Assembly (NCBI GenBank): GCA_963575745.1
Contig: CAUYUJ010014625.1
Location: forward strand, 324,905-388,904
Length of the DNA: 64,000 nucleotides
Source: Prorocentrum cordatum
Taxonomy: Eukaryota; Sar; Dinophyceae; Prorocentrales; Prorocentraceae
Direction: 5' to 3'
A program made the translations under genes and the position numbers. Numbering within the stretch: the first letter of the stretch is position 1; every line of letters begins with the position of its first letter. This document shows positions 9,066-19,500 of the stretch, piece after piece. Under the pieces are notes generated by a model, which was not told the origin of the DNA, made no database searches, and was given only the letters and a program-made list of their open reading frames with translations.

Positions 9066-12000
9066 GCCACAGTGGGCAGGAGCAGATGAGGACTGAGCTA
9101 GGTGAGCCCCTCGACTCCCCCACCACCCTGATCGAGCCAGGTGGGCCCTCCGTGACGTCGAGGTCTGAGCTAGGTGAGCCCCTTGACCGAACTGGAGCAG
9201 ATCAGAGCGAAGCATCGGAAGAAGCAGAACTGATAGCTGAAGTTTCCCGACGAGCAGCCCGTCATGCTACCCTGGCTTGGCGGGACACTCGAGCACAAGT
9301 ACGAACGTGGGCCAAGAAGGCATCAGACAACGCGATGAAAGGAGCACATCGTTATCTGAGTTCCGAGGAGCGAATCGACACGAGTGATGGATGCTTGGAC
9401 ACAGACACCAAGAAGTGGGAGATGGACCCGCAGAAAGGAATTCAACTTCGACGACGGCAGTGGGAACGGCGATGGACGGCTCACAAGGAGTTTGCCACGA
9501 AGGAGCTCCCGCAGGCCATGCGCGACCTGAAGAGCAAGGCCCTGGAGGCGCTCGCCGAAAGGCCCTTCCTCACGCGTGAGTGCCTAGACATGGCGCTGAG
9601 CAGCTTCCAGGCGGGGACTGGGCTTGGTGCTGATCAATGGGCGCCAGACCAGTTGCGAGCGCTCAGCCCGTCGTGCAAGGAATCGTTCCTCCTCATCCTG
9701 AACATGTGCGAGAGGCAGTTGACTTGGCCTCATCAGATAATGCAGATGTGGCATGCCCTACCACCAAAGGGGGACAAACAAATAGCGGGGGAAGAGCGGC
9801 CCATAGGGCTGATGCCGGTGACGATGAGAGTCTGGGGTAAGATGACCAAACATCGATTAACTGAGTGGTGTGATCGAAAAGCGGGGTTCTGGGACGCGGC
9901 AGTAAGAAAGAGTTCGGCGTTGCAGTCGGCACTGCTAACACTAGTTCTGGACGAAACACGAGCCAATCTAGACGAAGCCAGCCAAGCTACGTTCTTCCAG
10001 GACTTAGAGAAGTTCTACGATTTGGTGGACTTAGGTATATTCGCAGTACGTGCAGCACAGGTCGAGTACCCCCCAGTAGAGCTGTACATGTGCATCATGT
10101 CGTACCTCTGCCCTAGGCTAGTCAAGGCTAATAAGATCTTCAGTGACTTGATCGTTCCTGACAATGGGATGGTACCAGGATGCGGGAAAGCTAACCACGG
10201 AGCGCGAGCACTACTCTATCATGTGCTAGAAGAAGTACATCTAGCCGTCCCGATAGCGAGGTTGCGACAGTTCGTGGACGACATCACCGTGAGGGTCGAG
10301 GGCCCTGACGACGTGGTAGGTGCAGCGGTGTCGAAAGCAGCGAGCGTCCTGGTTGGAGGCTGCCTCAAGGCGAGGCTCAGGATCTCCGACAAGTCAACCA
10401 TCCTTGCCCAGAACCCCCAGGACGCCCTGGAGGTGGAGAGGTCCCTGGCAGAGTTAAATGTTTCCATCGAGAAAGGCAAGGAGATGAAGGACCTGGGGAC
10501 CGACAACGCCATGGGGATGCGTAGATCCAGGAAAACGGCAACAAGAAGGAGTAGACTCGGCAAAATTCGGGCCACCAGGGCCGGTTTATTCGCCAGTTTG
10601 GGACGGGCCCGACGAAAGAAAAGCAAGCTCCTATTTAATGCTAACGTGCGGGCTAAGATGTCCTACGATAGCCCTCTCTTCGGCCTCCCCCCGACCGAAA
10701 TCCGAAAGCGGAGAGCTCTGGCAGCGGACTTAGCTGGTTTTGGAAAGAAAGGCCGCTGCACCGCGATGGTCATGCTGCTGATGTATGGGGAGGGGGACCC
10801 TTGGGTTGCGTGCGTGAAGCGCCAGGCCAAAGAGTGGCTCATTTTCTGGGCCAACAACCCCACCCTCAGGCAGCAGGTTCGGAGGGGTTGGACGGCCACT
10901 AAGTTTAAGCTTGCTAGGTTGAAGCCCCGATCCCGATGGCGAGCAGTAACGGGGCCTATGGGGGCCTTGTTGCTCACCCTTCGTTCCCTGGGATGGGTTG
11001 GGGTTGAGCCTGACGTTTGGGAGGACCCCGACGGTGCTCAGTGGCGTTTCAACCCCGACCTGTCCGAGGATGTGACTGAAATTTGTGATGCCCTGGCCCA
11101 GTCAGTTCAGAAGCAGTTGTGGAAGCAAGTCTCCCTGCACAGTGAAGGAGCCTGCCTCAAGGGCGGGGGGGACCTCACCATGTTGCAACTTAATGTCAAG
11201 CGCATGCATAAGAAAGATATGTACCAGGAAGCTGGCGCCCTGGAGGGGATAGCGTGTGCCACAATTTGGAATGGAGATCGCCAGAAGCGAGCTGGCTATC
11301 AGACAGACGGCTTGTGCACTAGGTGTGATCTAGGGGCCCCAGATACCACGCGACATAGGACTTACGAGTGCCCCTGTCTGGCCCAGTTGGAGCACCCTTG
11401 GATTGCCAGAGCGGGACACTTGTGCGAGCGAGCGATCCGCGACCTCGACCGAGGGGTTAATGAATCGCTTTGGCTCCGAGGGATCGTTCCCCTGTCATGG
11501 AACCCTGTGCCTCCCCCACCAGAGTGGGGGGATGTGAATGCCTGGCGTGTTAGAGCTGTTGACACCCCACCACCCGCCATCGGTCCCAATGGAGAAGTGA
11601 CGCCAGCCCGAAGGCTGGAGGCGAGGGTCGGCTTCTTGGATGGATCTGGCACGTCGTCGGACCTGCGGGTGGCGCGTGTGGGGTGGGGCGTCTATCTCCA
11701 GATGGGACTGCATGGCCCTCCCGTCCCTGGAGCCTCGGACCCTTCCCCTCCCCTCCCTGGGTGGTATGGGGGAGTCGACGGCCGCCAGACCGTCCCAGCA
11801 GCAGAGCTCGCTGCCTTGTGGTGGTGTTTGGAGCTCACGACTGGGGATATAATTATATATACTGATAACCAGGCAGTCTTTGATGGGTGGCACGGGGGTA
11901 AGCTTGATGACCCCAGCGGTGTGCTCAGGGGGTGGTGGCAGAGAGTCAGTGCCGCTGCCCAAGCCCGCCCTGGGGTTGTCACCCCCCGAAAGTGTTTTTC

Positions 12001-12781
12001 CCACCTCGATGCCCAGTCCCACCTCCTGTCCTCCCAGCCTCCCTCCGTCTCCCGTGGGAATGAGTTGGCCGACGCCTATGCCCAGAGAGGGGCTGAGGAG
12101 GCGAGTGCGGCCATCAGAGGAGAGATCAAGGCCTTAGGCGTCGCGGACGCCTGCGCGACCCTCGCCCAGCAACGCCTGGCCGCGGTGACCAGGGAGCTCG
12201 CGTTGCAGGACCGCGAGCAGTGTGCACGGACTCCCGAGGGGGGAGGGGGGGCTGCTTCCAGGCGGGTAGTCGAGCTCGAGCGTGTGTCGGGCCACAACTT
12301 GGGGCGGTTGGCCAATGGGGCGTGGCTGTGCCGTCGGTGCCGTCTTGGGCCGCCTCCTGGGTCGTCGCTTGTGGACTGGCTCGGGCTCGAAGGTAACCGC
12401 TGTGAGGGGGGCCCCACCAAACGGCACTTGAGCGAGAATGATAATGTTGTGCTTGTGCCCCGCCCTGTGACCACGGAGTTGAGGACGGCCGACAGGCAGG
12501 TCCACCCCTCCCATTGCGTGGCCATGCGTAACGGGCAAGTGTGGTGTTGGAAATGCGCCAGTCTGGGCACCGTGGTGAACGGGGGGGGCCGTCTCTTGCT
12601 CTTGGCGAAGCCGTGCCGTGGTTGGACCACCCCCTCGGGAGATAATTATCTCAGCAGATTGCGCAAGGGGCTCCCACCAAAGGGCGACAAGTGGCCCAAT
12701 GACAAGGGAGCGGGGCGCCTCCGAGTTGAGGCAGGCTCGAGCGTAATCAAGTCACTTTTGAAACCCAAGTCTCGGAGATAG
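8846..12781 (+). CDS. Retroelement ORF2b: reverse transcriptase, RNase H, zinc ribbons
   Basis: Replicative polyprotein half of the element. Residue numbers count from 8846, which is a read-in rather than a true start. RT core: motif A FFQDLEKFYD (Asp 386), motif B NGMVPGCGKANHG near 10162-10200, motif C FVDD (Asp 478 and 479, codons at 10277 and 10280). A C-x2-C...H...C knuckle (CTRCDLG, 11315 onward) separates RT from RNase H. The RNase H domain has its acidic set: GFLDGSG (Asp 932), VPAAELAAL (Glu 987), YTDNQAV (Asp 1007) and RGNELADA (Asp 1076). The C-terminus has two further Cys pairs (WLCRRCRLG, VWCWKCASLG). The frame is uninterrupted for 1311 codons with all catalytic residues present. 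Apart from the frameshift in the upstream repeat, the element looks recently active. The stop TAG is followed by about 85 bases of 3' UTR and then (CTC)n. Confidence 0.92.
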   Translation: MLSTGSSWMSERSRAPQGSPGSPSPPGRPAPWALQPREEGAPASGAGGQEACWIRDSNGSTDSGNFPLRGEGLGHSGQEQMRTELGEPLDSPTTLIEPGGPSVTSRSELGEPLDRTGADQSEASEEAELIAEVSRRAARHATLAWRDTRAQVRTWAKKASDNAMKGAHRYLSSEERIDTSDGCLDTDTKKWEMDPQKGIQLRRRQWERRWTAHKEFATKELPQAMRDLKSKALEALAERPFLTRECLDMALSSFQAGTGLGADQWAPDQLRALSPSCKESFLLILNMCERQLTWPHQIMQMWHALPPKGDKQIAGEERPIGLMPVTMRVWGKMTKHRLTEWCDRKAGFWDAAVRKSSALQSALLTLVLDETRANLDEASQATFFQDLEKFYDLVDLGIFAVRAAQVEYPPVELYMCIMSYLCPRLVKANKIFSDLIVPDNGMVPGCGKANHGARALLYHVLEEVHLAVPIARLRQFVDDITVRVEGPDDVVGAAVSKAASVLVGGCLKARLRISDKSTILAQNPQDALEVERSLAELNVSIEKGKEMKDLGTDNAMGMRRSRKTATRRSRLGKIRATRAGLFASLGRARRKKSKLLFNANVRAKMSYDSPLFGLPPTEIRKRRALAADLAGFGKKGRCTAMVMLLMYGEGDPWVACVKRQAKEWLIFWANNPTLRQQVRRGWTATKFKLARLKPRSRWRAVTGPMGALLLTLRSLGWVGVEPDVWEDPDGAQWRFNPDLSEDVTEICDALAQSVQKQLWKQVSLHSEGACLKGGGDLTMLQLNVKRMHKKDMYQEAGALEGIACATIWNGDRQKRAGYQTDGLCTRCDLGAPDTTRHRTYECPCLAQLEHPWIARAGHLCERAIRDLDRGVNESLWLRGIVPLSWNPVPPPPEWGDVNAWRVRAVDTPPPAIGPNGEVTPARRLEARVGFLDGSGTSSDLRVARVGWGVYLQMGLHGPPVPGASDPSPPLPGWYGGVDGRQTVPAAELAALWWCLELTTGDIIIYTDNQAVFDGWHGGKLDDPSGVLRGWWQRVSAAAQARPGVVTPRKCFSHLDAQSHLLSSQPPSVSRGNELADAYAQRGAEEASAAIRGEIKALGVADACATLAQQRLAAVTRELALQDREQCARTPEGGGGAASRRVVELERVSGHNLGRLANGAWLCRRCRLGPPPGSSLVDWLGLEGNRCEGGPTKRHLSENDNVVLVPRPVTTELRTADRQVHPSHCVAMRNGQVWCWKCASLGTVVNGGGRLLLLAKPCRGWTTPSGDNYLSRLRKGLPPKGDKWPNDKGAGRLRVEAGSSVIKSLLKPKSRR
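9095..9185 (+). repeat. Short coding direct repeat (ELGEPLD)
   Basis: GAGCTAGGTGAGCCCCT occurs at about 9096 and again at 9168, encoding ELGEPLD twice in the linker before the RT domain. A 72-base period, divisible by three, keeps the frame. With the 93-bp repeats just upstream it shows that this linker expands by in-frame tandem duplication. Confidence 0.8.
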
Positions 12782-12867
12782 ATTGCTATCGAGAGCCGAC
12801 CCCCGAGGGGGGGGTGTAATTGTCCAGCTGTGGCTTCGCTGCTGACTGGCACCCTTCAGCATTCTCC
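12782..12867 (+). other. 3' UTR of retroelement 1
   Basis: The short segment after the TAG contains CCGACCCCCGAGGGGGGGG, a potential hairpin, and ends CATTCTCCTCC where the microsatellite begins. By analogy with other non-LTR elements this would hold the RNA signal recognised by the reverse transcriptase. Confidence 0.55.
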
Positions 12868-13065
12868 TCCTCCTCCTCCTCCTCCTCCTCCTCCTCCTCC
12901 TCCTCCTCCTCCTCCCCGTCCTCGTCCTCCACCTCGTCCTCCACCTCCTCCTCCTTCTCCTTCTCCTCCTCCTCCTCCTCCTCCTCCTCCTCCTCCTCCT
13001 CCTCCTCCTCCCCCTCTTCCTCCTCCACCTCCCCCTCCCCCTCCCCCTCCCCCTCCTCCTCTTTC
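12868..13065 (+). repeat. (CTC)n microsatellite, 3' edge of retroelement 1
   Basis: About 200 bases of nearly pure TCC/CTC triplets with CGT, CAC and CCC interruptions. It is in the same orientation as the element and follows its 3' UTR directly. Confidence 0.93.
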
Positions 13066-13670
13066 TCTGTTCTTGCATCTTCGGGGGGCCTCGCCTGTCC
13101 CCCAAATTGGGGTCTTTTCTTGTGCCTACACGGGCTCGATGCGGACTTGACGCGTATTTCGCGTGGGTTCGACGCGGATTCGGCACGGGATCCGACGAGT
13201 CCGACATGGGTTCGACACGGATTCGACGTTCATAGGGCCGCGACGGGACAGACAAGGCCCTTTAAGGACGCAACATAAATTTGACCCAGTCCTCCTCCGT
13301 CGGCAGAGCTCCGACGTCGTTTTGTGTTCACACCCCGGCGATCTGGAACCCGTCCCCGGGATCACATTTTCGTCCCTGGTCGACGTCCGACAGCCCTGTG
13401 GCCCAGTAGGGGCCCTTGGAAACCGAAATTGGCACACCGAGAGGATGTGGGGGTCTTCCTCTCCCCCCTTTACGGTGTTCCAACCTACTTTAGCCTGGAT
13501 CACCAGAAATAATCTCGAGCACCCAAAAAGTACCGAAACTCGAGGGTTTTCACATGTCGGGCCCTGGGAAACAGTCGTCCGACACGGTTTCGACACCGTT
13601 TCGACACCTTTCTGGGCTCTCGAATTTGTTTCTTGGATGTGGTCCTCAAGTACGGTGGGAGCAACATAGC
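13066..13670. repeat. Degenerate TTCGACACGG repeats and unassigned DNA
   Basis: GGGTTCGACGCGGATTCG at 13159 and GGGTTCGACACGGATTCG at 13209 are near copies, and similar GACACGGTTTCGACACC units lie at 13578-13606. No gene or RNA is visible in the remainder. Confidence 0.6.
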
Positions 13671-14160
13671 TCTCCTCCCCCCTCTCCTCCTCGTCCCCCT
13701 CCCCCTCCCCCTCCCCCTCCCTCCCCGTCCTCCTCCTCGTCCCCCTTTCCCTCCCCCTTCCTCCTCCTCGTCCCTCCACTCGATGATCCCCATGGTGCGC
13801 GTCAGTGCGCCCACGCGTACGTGTTGACCACCTTCGGCCCCCCCGGTCGCGCGCAGCCTGGCCTGTGCCGGCCCTCCTGTTGTGCGGCCCTCCTCCTCCT
13901 CCTCCTCCTCCTCCTCCTCCCCCTCCTCCTCCTCGAGTTCCTGTTTGTGGGCGAGCGCACGCTGGCGCCGACACGCGTCGTGGAGGGTGGTCGACCAGCC
14001 ACGGGGGAGGAGGAGGGGGAAGCGGAGGGGGGAGAGGAAAAGGGGGGGGATGAGGAGTGGAGGAGGAGGAGGAGGAGGAGGAGGAGGAGGAGGAGGAGGA
14101 GGAGGAGGAGGAGGAGGAGGAGGAGGAGGAGGGGGAGGGGAGGGGGAGGGGGAGGGGGCA
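13671..14160. repeat. Opposed (TCC)n and (GGA)n microsatellites
   Basis: CCCCTC/TCC tracts at 13674-13775 and 13889-13935 face a (GGA)n tract at 14000-14157, about 65 bases after the second TCC tract. The arms are mutually complementary and could fold into a long hairpin or H-DNA. The 60-base spacer has no recognisable gene. Confidence 0.9.
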
Positions 14161-14280
14161 AGCTAGGTGCGCTCGCGTCATATCTGACGTCCTACCCCTC
14201 CCTCCCATCCCTTACCATGGCGCTGATTTTCTCTATCCGCGGACGCGTGTCGTAGCGGACCTGTGGCTCCGCGCGCGCGT
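14161..14280 (+). repeat. Dispersed 65-bp sequence, copy 1
   Basis: GGTGCGCTCGCGTCATATC, then CCTACCCCTCCCT, then CATCCCTTACCATGGCG. It is repeated at 14948-15010 with a few substitutions, and both copies directly follow a GGGGGA-rich purine tract. The (GGA)n tract and this segment therefore move or duplicate together. Confidence 0.8.
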
Positions 14281-14650
14281 GCGTAGTGGGTGGTGGTGCA
14301 CGTGCGTGCGTGCGTGCGTGTGTGCGTGGTTGTCGTGGTGGTGGTGGTGGTGGTAGTGGTGGTGGTGGTGGTGGTGGTGGTGGTGGTGGTGGTGGTGATG
14401 GTGGTGGTGGTGGTGCTGGTGGTGGTGGTGGTGCTGGTGGTGGTGGTGTTGGTACTGGTGCTGGTGCTGGTGGTGGTTGTGGTGGTGGTGGTGGTGGTGG
14501 TGGTGATGGTGGTGGTGGTGGTGCTGGTGGTGGTGGTGGTGCTGGTGGTGGTGGTGTTGGTACTGGTGCTGGTGCTGGTGGTGGTTGTGGTGGTGATGGT
14601 GGTGGTGGTGTTGGTGTTGGTGGTGGTGGTGGTGGTGGTGGTGGCGGTGC
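14281..14650 (+). repeat. (GGT)n microsatellite with 108-bp higher-order duplication
   Basis: A (GTGC)n patch at 14296-14325 leads into about 320 bases of GGT triplets. Interruptions (GATG, GCTG, GTTGGTACTGG, GGTTGTGG) recur in the same order: the block starting GATG at 14397 is repeated from 14505, a 108-base higher-order unit. This shows segmental duplication within the array. Confidence 0.9.
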
Positions 14651-15806
14651 GGCGCGGTGGTGGCGGGCGGATGGGCGCGCGAGAAAAAGGCCCGCGCTGG
14701 GGCGAGAACGCCATCCTGAACGACGGAGGCCAAGCACCGATCCGAAAATGAGGCCCACGCTGCAGCGGGAGCACGATTCGGAACGATTCGGGAGCAGAAA
14801 TGAGGCCGGCGCCTCAACGAGAGCAGCATTTTGGGAAAAAATGACGCCGGCGGACAAGGAGGGGGACCAGGAGGGAAGGGGAGGGGGGAGGGGGAGGGGG
14901 AAGGGGACGAGGAGGAGAAGAGGGAGGAGGGGGAGGGGGGAGGACAAGCTGGGTGCGCTCGCGTCATATCAAGCTTCCTACCCCTCCCTTTCATCCCTTC
15001 CCATGGCGTAGATCTCTTCTCTAGTCGCACAATCGGATGTCGTAGAATGGCATAACATTGCATGGCATAGCATGGTGCTGAAGATCAACGCGCAGCATGA
15101 CATAGCATGGCGTGGCGACTCCTCAAAGTGGGGGGGGCATCTGCGGCCCAAAATATCAACGAATCGACACAGCGAATGTGTAATCACTTCGGATGGTTTC
15201 TTGAGGGGGCCATTTTTAGATTTTGGGCCCTGTTTGGAGGGCCCGAAATCATGCCGTGGCATGGCACTGGAAATAATGGCGCCAGCGCTGCATCGGGAAC
15301 ACGATTCTGAACGAGCGGAAGCGCGGAAATGAGGCCAACGCTGCAGCGGGAACACGATTCGGAGGACGCGGAACCTGACATAGCATGGCGTGGCGACGCC
15401 CCGAAGTGGGGGGGGGGGGCCTCTGCGACCCAAAGAATCAACAAATGTGGGGTCGCTTCCGATGGTTTTCCGTGGGGTCATTTTCTAGATTTTAGGGGCT
15501 ATTTGGAAGGACCGAAAACCATCCCGTAGCATGGTGCTGGAAATAATGACGCCAGCGCTGCAGCGGGAGCACGATTCGGAACGAACGGAAACGCGGAAAT
15601 GAGGCCAGCGTTGCAGCGTGAGCACCATTCGGAACGCACGGTGGCCCGAAAATTAAGCCAGCGTCTCAGCCAGAGGAGCATGAAAACAATGCGAAAATTC
15701 GTTTCTGGGGAACCCTGTGTGCAAAAAAACAATACGCGGAAGGGAGCCGGCCATTTTCCGGACGTCACCAGGGGAGAGAGAAGAGTAGTATTCGTATTTT
15801 GTAACT
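14651..15806. repeat. Tandem ~280-bp duplication with TGAGGCC...CACGATTCGGAA motifs
   Basis: Motif AATGAGGCC(A)(A/G)CGCTGCAGCGGGA plus CACGATTCGGAA occurs near 14748, 15328 and 15597 with variants between. A larger unit from CATAGCATGGCGTGGCGAC (15101) through a GGGGGGG run, TAGATTTT, GGACCGAAA and GGAAATAATG recurs from 15379. Repeated CATAGCATGG words at 15040-15110 add to it. No gene seen. Confidence 0.75.
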
Positions 15807-16224
15807 GTCGAGGAGGAGGGGGAGGAGGAGGAGGAGGACGAGGAGGAGGAGGGGGAGGAGGGTGATGAGGACCAGTGTAGAACCTAGAGTCATAAACGAT
15901 GTTGGAATTATCCTCCCTCCAAGCTCCTTCTTCATAGGCCCCACATCGGTTCATGTCCATTGAGGGAACTACCTCGTTGGAAGACAGCCGTTTGAAGATC
16001 CTGAAGCAGTCCAAAACAGTGTTCTCGGGACTGCAACGCCACGTATCAACCTGACTGCTTCGTCTTGCCGATCCGGAATCTTGCCAGAGAGCCTGTTTGG
16101 GGGATTTCAACACCGCGAATCAACGTAATTGCTACACCCGCATAATCCTGAAACCTTTCCAAAACACAATTTCTGGTACGTTGATCATGGGAACCCGTGG
16201 AAACTCTTGCAACTGTTTACAAAG
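15807..16224 (-). repeat. (GGA)n plus lead-in segment of the 82-bp minisatellite unit, locus 1
   Basis: A GGA-rich tract (15807-15862) is followed by GGACCAGTGTAGAACC and about 350 bases that resemble the equivalent lead-in at 49600-49860: both contain a TCCCTCCA..GCT(C/A)CTTCTTCA(T/C)AGG stretch and a TTGGAAGA(C/A)(A)(G/C)CGT stretch. The whole composite is therefore duplicated at two loci. Confidence 0.7.
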
Positions 16225-16800
16225 AATGTGCGCGGCGCTAAGGCGAGAGCCACATGTTGAAAAGGCATCGCCCTCAATCCGTGAAGCCATTGCAATTTTT
16301 TGAATCGAATGTGCGCGGCGCTACGGCGAGAGCCGCATTTTGAAAAGGAATCACCCTCAATCCGTGAAACGTTGGCACATGTTGAAAGCGAATGTGCGCG
16401 GCGCTAAGGCGAGAGCCACATGTTGAAAAGGAACCGCCCTCAATCCGCGAAGCTCTTGCAATGTTTAAAACGAATGTGCCTGGCGCTACGGCAAGAGCCA
16501 CATTTTGGAAAGGAACCGCTCGCTATCCGTGAAACATTTTGCAAATGTGTAAAACGAATGTGCGCGGCGCTAAGGCGAAAGCCACATGTTGAAAAGGAAA
16601 CACCCTCAATCCATGAAACTATTGCACATGTATAAAACGAAGATGCGCGGCGCTAAGGCGAGAACCACATTTTGAAAAGAAACCGCCCTCAATCCGTGAA
16701 GCTTCTGCCAAGGTTTAAAGCGAACGTGCGCGACGCTAACGCGATAATCACATTTTGGAAACGACCCGCCCTCAATCTGTGAAACTGTTGTGAGTAGCTT
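16225..16800. repeat. 82-84 bp minisatellite, seven units
   Basis: Units begin with AATGTGCGCGGCGCTA or variants at 16225, 16308, 16391, 16473, 16557, 16640 and 16723. Each contains GGCGAGAGCCACAT, TTGAAAAGGAACCGCCCTCA and ATCCGTGAAGC followed by a TTGCAA-type variable end. A second array of three diverged units lies at 49861-50110. Confidence 0.93.
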
Positions 16801-16895
16801 CAGAGTCGTACATGGTCAGGAAGTCTCAGGCGAAACGCCCAGCCCGCGCTAAATACTGGCCTCGGGGTGCGACCAGGAGGAGTTCTCTATAAGGA

Positions 16896-17000
16896 GGAGG
16901 AATGGACGAGGAGGAGGAGGAGGAAGAGGAGGAGGAGGAGGAAGAGGAGGAGGATGGAGGGGGGGGGGAGGGGGACCAGTGGGAGGAGGAGGAGGAGGGG
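16896..17000 (-). repeat. (GGA)n tract after the minisatellite
   Basis: GGA triplets with AGA interruptions and a G9 run near 16963. Together with the GGA tract at 15807 it brackets the minisatellite composite. Confidence 0.9.
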
Positions 17001-17481
17001 GCAGACAGGAGCGGAGGGGGATCGGAAAAGTGGTGAGTAGGAGAAGACGGGGGTGGAGGGCGAGGAGGTGGGGGCCGTGCTGCCTGCCGCCGCCGACGCT
17101 GGCCGCCGCCGCCGCCGCTCTCCCCCGGGGGCTAGCAGACCGGCAGCCCAGCGGCGGGGTGCCCAAGGAGGGAGGAGAGGCCCCGAGCGCAGCGCGGGGC
17201 GGGGGCAGAGGAGAGGGCCTCCAAAGGGGGGGCTCCAGGGAGGCACGGGGAAGCTGGCGCAGGCCCCAGGATGCCCCGCGTGTGTTCCATCCTTGCAGGG
17301 CGCCTGCCCTGCTCGCAGTCCGCCTCCCAATGTCGTCCGCGCGTTCCTGGAGAAAATCGACGCCTGTTGGTGTCCGTGTCTTCCTTTTTGTTTGTCTCCC
17401 CCCCCCAAAGTTTCTTGGCGGAGCGCAGAGGAAGGGGAGAGGACTGGAGCGGAGTGCAAAGCATGTTTTGCGGATGCTATA
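17001..17481. other. Unassigned GC-rich stretch
   Basis: Contains CCGCCGCCGCCGCC near 17103 and a C8 run at 17399. Open frames on both strands lack domains. Confidence 0.5.
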
Positions 17482-17678
17482 CTCGGGGGCGGAGAAGAGG
17501 GGGGTGATGACTAGGGGGGGGTGGATATCATGGCGTGGGCCATGATATTTCCCCAGACTTCATGGCGCCTCTTCTTATTTCATTACGTCCCTGGCCCCCC
17601 CGCTGGGCCGCGCACATGCCGCCGGTCATGATTTCCACCCCCCCCCTCTTGGACACCCCCCTCTTGGCCGCTCCCGAT
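17482..17678 (+). repeat. 197-bp dispersed repeat with perfect palindrome, copy 1
   Basis: From CTCGGGGGCGG to GGCCGCTCCCGAT, almost identical to 29619-29815. It contains the perfect inverted repeat ATATCATGGC / GCCATGATAT (arms 17525-17534 and 17539-17548, loop GTGG). The ends CTCGGGGGCGG and CCGCTCCCGA are weakly inverted relative to each other. A palindrome remnant in reverse orientation lies at 21938-21961 and a diverged copy at 21030-21105. Confidence 0.85.
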
Positions 17679-19295
17679 ACACCTACACCCTGTAAGATTC
17701 GGCTGGATGTCTTGCGATCGGGCTCGATGAAAAACAGCCGCATTCGCGGCGCAGGAAATTCACATAATACTAAGGCACAACATACCACGGCACAGAGAGC
17801 CCATATCCTCCGAATTGTGCTGGAGCCCGGAGGGGGCGCCGAGACAGGGATGACGAGTCGCTGAAAGCAACCAAAACCATGATCCTGCACTCGAGCACCC
17901 CCTCCTCTGAGGGGATGGCGCGACGAGAACAGCCACCACGTAGTCCTCTAGCTACGCGGCGGGCCTCGTCCCGTGAAGTTCACCCGAATTCGAACAAAAG
18001 CACTCTGAACCAGAACGCCATCAGACGCCAGGTGGAGGGGCGAGCAGGACAGGGGGGAAGTGGCTGGCAAAGTTGTCACGTTGCCGACGGCGACCGCCTA
18101 AGGCTAGTGCGAATCACTCCTACCAGTTGGCGCTGCCGAGGCTGTGGACCATCCGAGCAGCATTGGCACCGCGCCGGCCTGCGAAATCAAGTGTCTATCC
18201 CATGAAGGGCAGCCGAAGCACCGACCAAGCGTCTATCCCAAGAAGGGCAGCTGAGCACCGACGCGCCATGACGAAGCAGTAAAGGAATAACCAGAAATGG
18301 TACCAACTCGAACACCAGCGACTGGGACCGCCGAATGCAATGCATCACCGTAAGAGCCAGGCCAACACGTGGACGAAGTAGTGGGGCAGCAGCAACCCAA
18401 CCGAGAACAAGTGAGTGGCTTATGTCGATAACATCTCCCGGGCAGAAGGCATGCTCGAGGAAATTTCAGGTAGGACTGGGACTGCAGCTGCTCTGCAATT
18501 AGCAGCGTAGGCGAGCATGGAAATGAACTCCCTCCATGAGCGTCACCGCCCAACTTCGGGCCCATACATAGCCACCCATAGGCCCTTGTTTCCAGCAAGG
18601 ACGGATCTCCGTAGAACTCCAACTCGCTGTTCGCAGAGGTCGGGCGGGCAGCCTCTGCACGCTCACCTCGCTGGCGCAGAAGCCGCTGGCAGCGCCCGGC
18701 CGCGCCGCAGCTTGAACCGCCGAGGCCTGTGCAAAGGATTGGTGCTTCTGCCGATCTGATCTGTGCTCCAATCCGCGGCCTCAGAAAGGTCCCGACCGCT
18801 TCCGAAGGGGTGTTTTTTTTCCGCTCCGCATGCATTTTCGATGGTCCCTGCGCCCGATTTTAGCGGGCCCCAGAGGCCCAGGTCGAGGAACAGCGCTAGG
18901 TTTCAACAACACCACGTCGTCGGAGAGTTGGGGGCCCTGAGGTCCGCCGTGCCCGAGAACGTGCAACGCCGCGAACACAAACAGCACTGGAGCCCTTCAC
19001 GCCATGTGAGGGTTTTGTATTCCTTGTTTTGCGCATTGGCGCGGGCCCTCCCTCCCCTCCACGCCCCCCCCCTGGAGTGGATCCCGGCTGTTTTCGGCGC
19101 TTCCTTCGAGCAGGTGGAGCCCCTCCCCCACAGGACGCACTGGCGCAAACCGTCGCACGAGGCAGAGGTCCGGAGCCAGACCCCCCCCCTCCCCCCCCGT
19201 TCCGCCCCGTGCCGAGACGCCGGATGACACAACGCTCGCCATCCTTCTCTGCGCCACTACCGTTCCAGCCAGTGGTCGACCCGTGCAGGTCCAGT
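17679..19295. other. Unassigned stretch without recognisable features
   Basis: About 1.6 kb of mixed-composition DNA. Frames on both strands (for example a 200-codon frame on the minus strand at 18233-18835) do not resemble any family I know and show no repeat partner in the window. A T8 run at 18811 and C-runs near 19065 and 19183-19197 are the only notable sequence features. It could hold exons of an unknown gene, but I cannot support one. Confidence 0.4.
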
Positions 19296-19500
19296 CCCAG
19301 GAAAAGATGGGAACGTATGGGAATGGGGCGGGAAGACAAAAACCCAGAACATATGTGGAAATATGGGGAATCTTTTTATTTGTGTGTATTTATTTGTGGA
19401 AACTATGGGGAATCTTTTTTAAAAACCCAGAGAATATGTGGAAATATGGGGAATATTTTTGTTTGTGTGTATCTATGTGTGTGTCCTGGGGCCCCTTCAT
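19296..19500 (+). repeat. Interspersed 'ATATGGGGAATC' repeat, copy 3 (with internal duplication)
   Basis: Carries two successive forms of the AAACCCAGA...ATATGTGGAAATATGGGGAAT module (19341 and 19423), so the central part has been tandemly duplicated. It ends in GTGTCCTGGGGCCCCTTCAT. It is the longest member of the family here. Confidence 0.8.

Noticed and set aside
16225-16800. Possible CRISPR-like array with regular spacing
   Set aside because: The whole 82-84 bp unit is conserved rather than short repeats with unique spacers; eukaryotic minisatellite.
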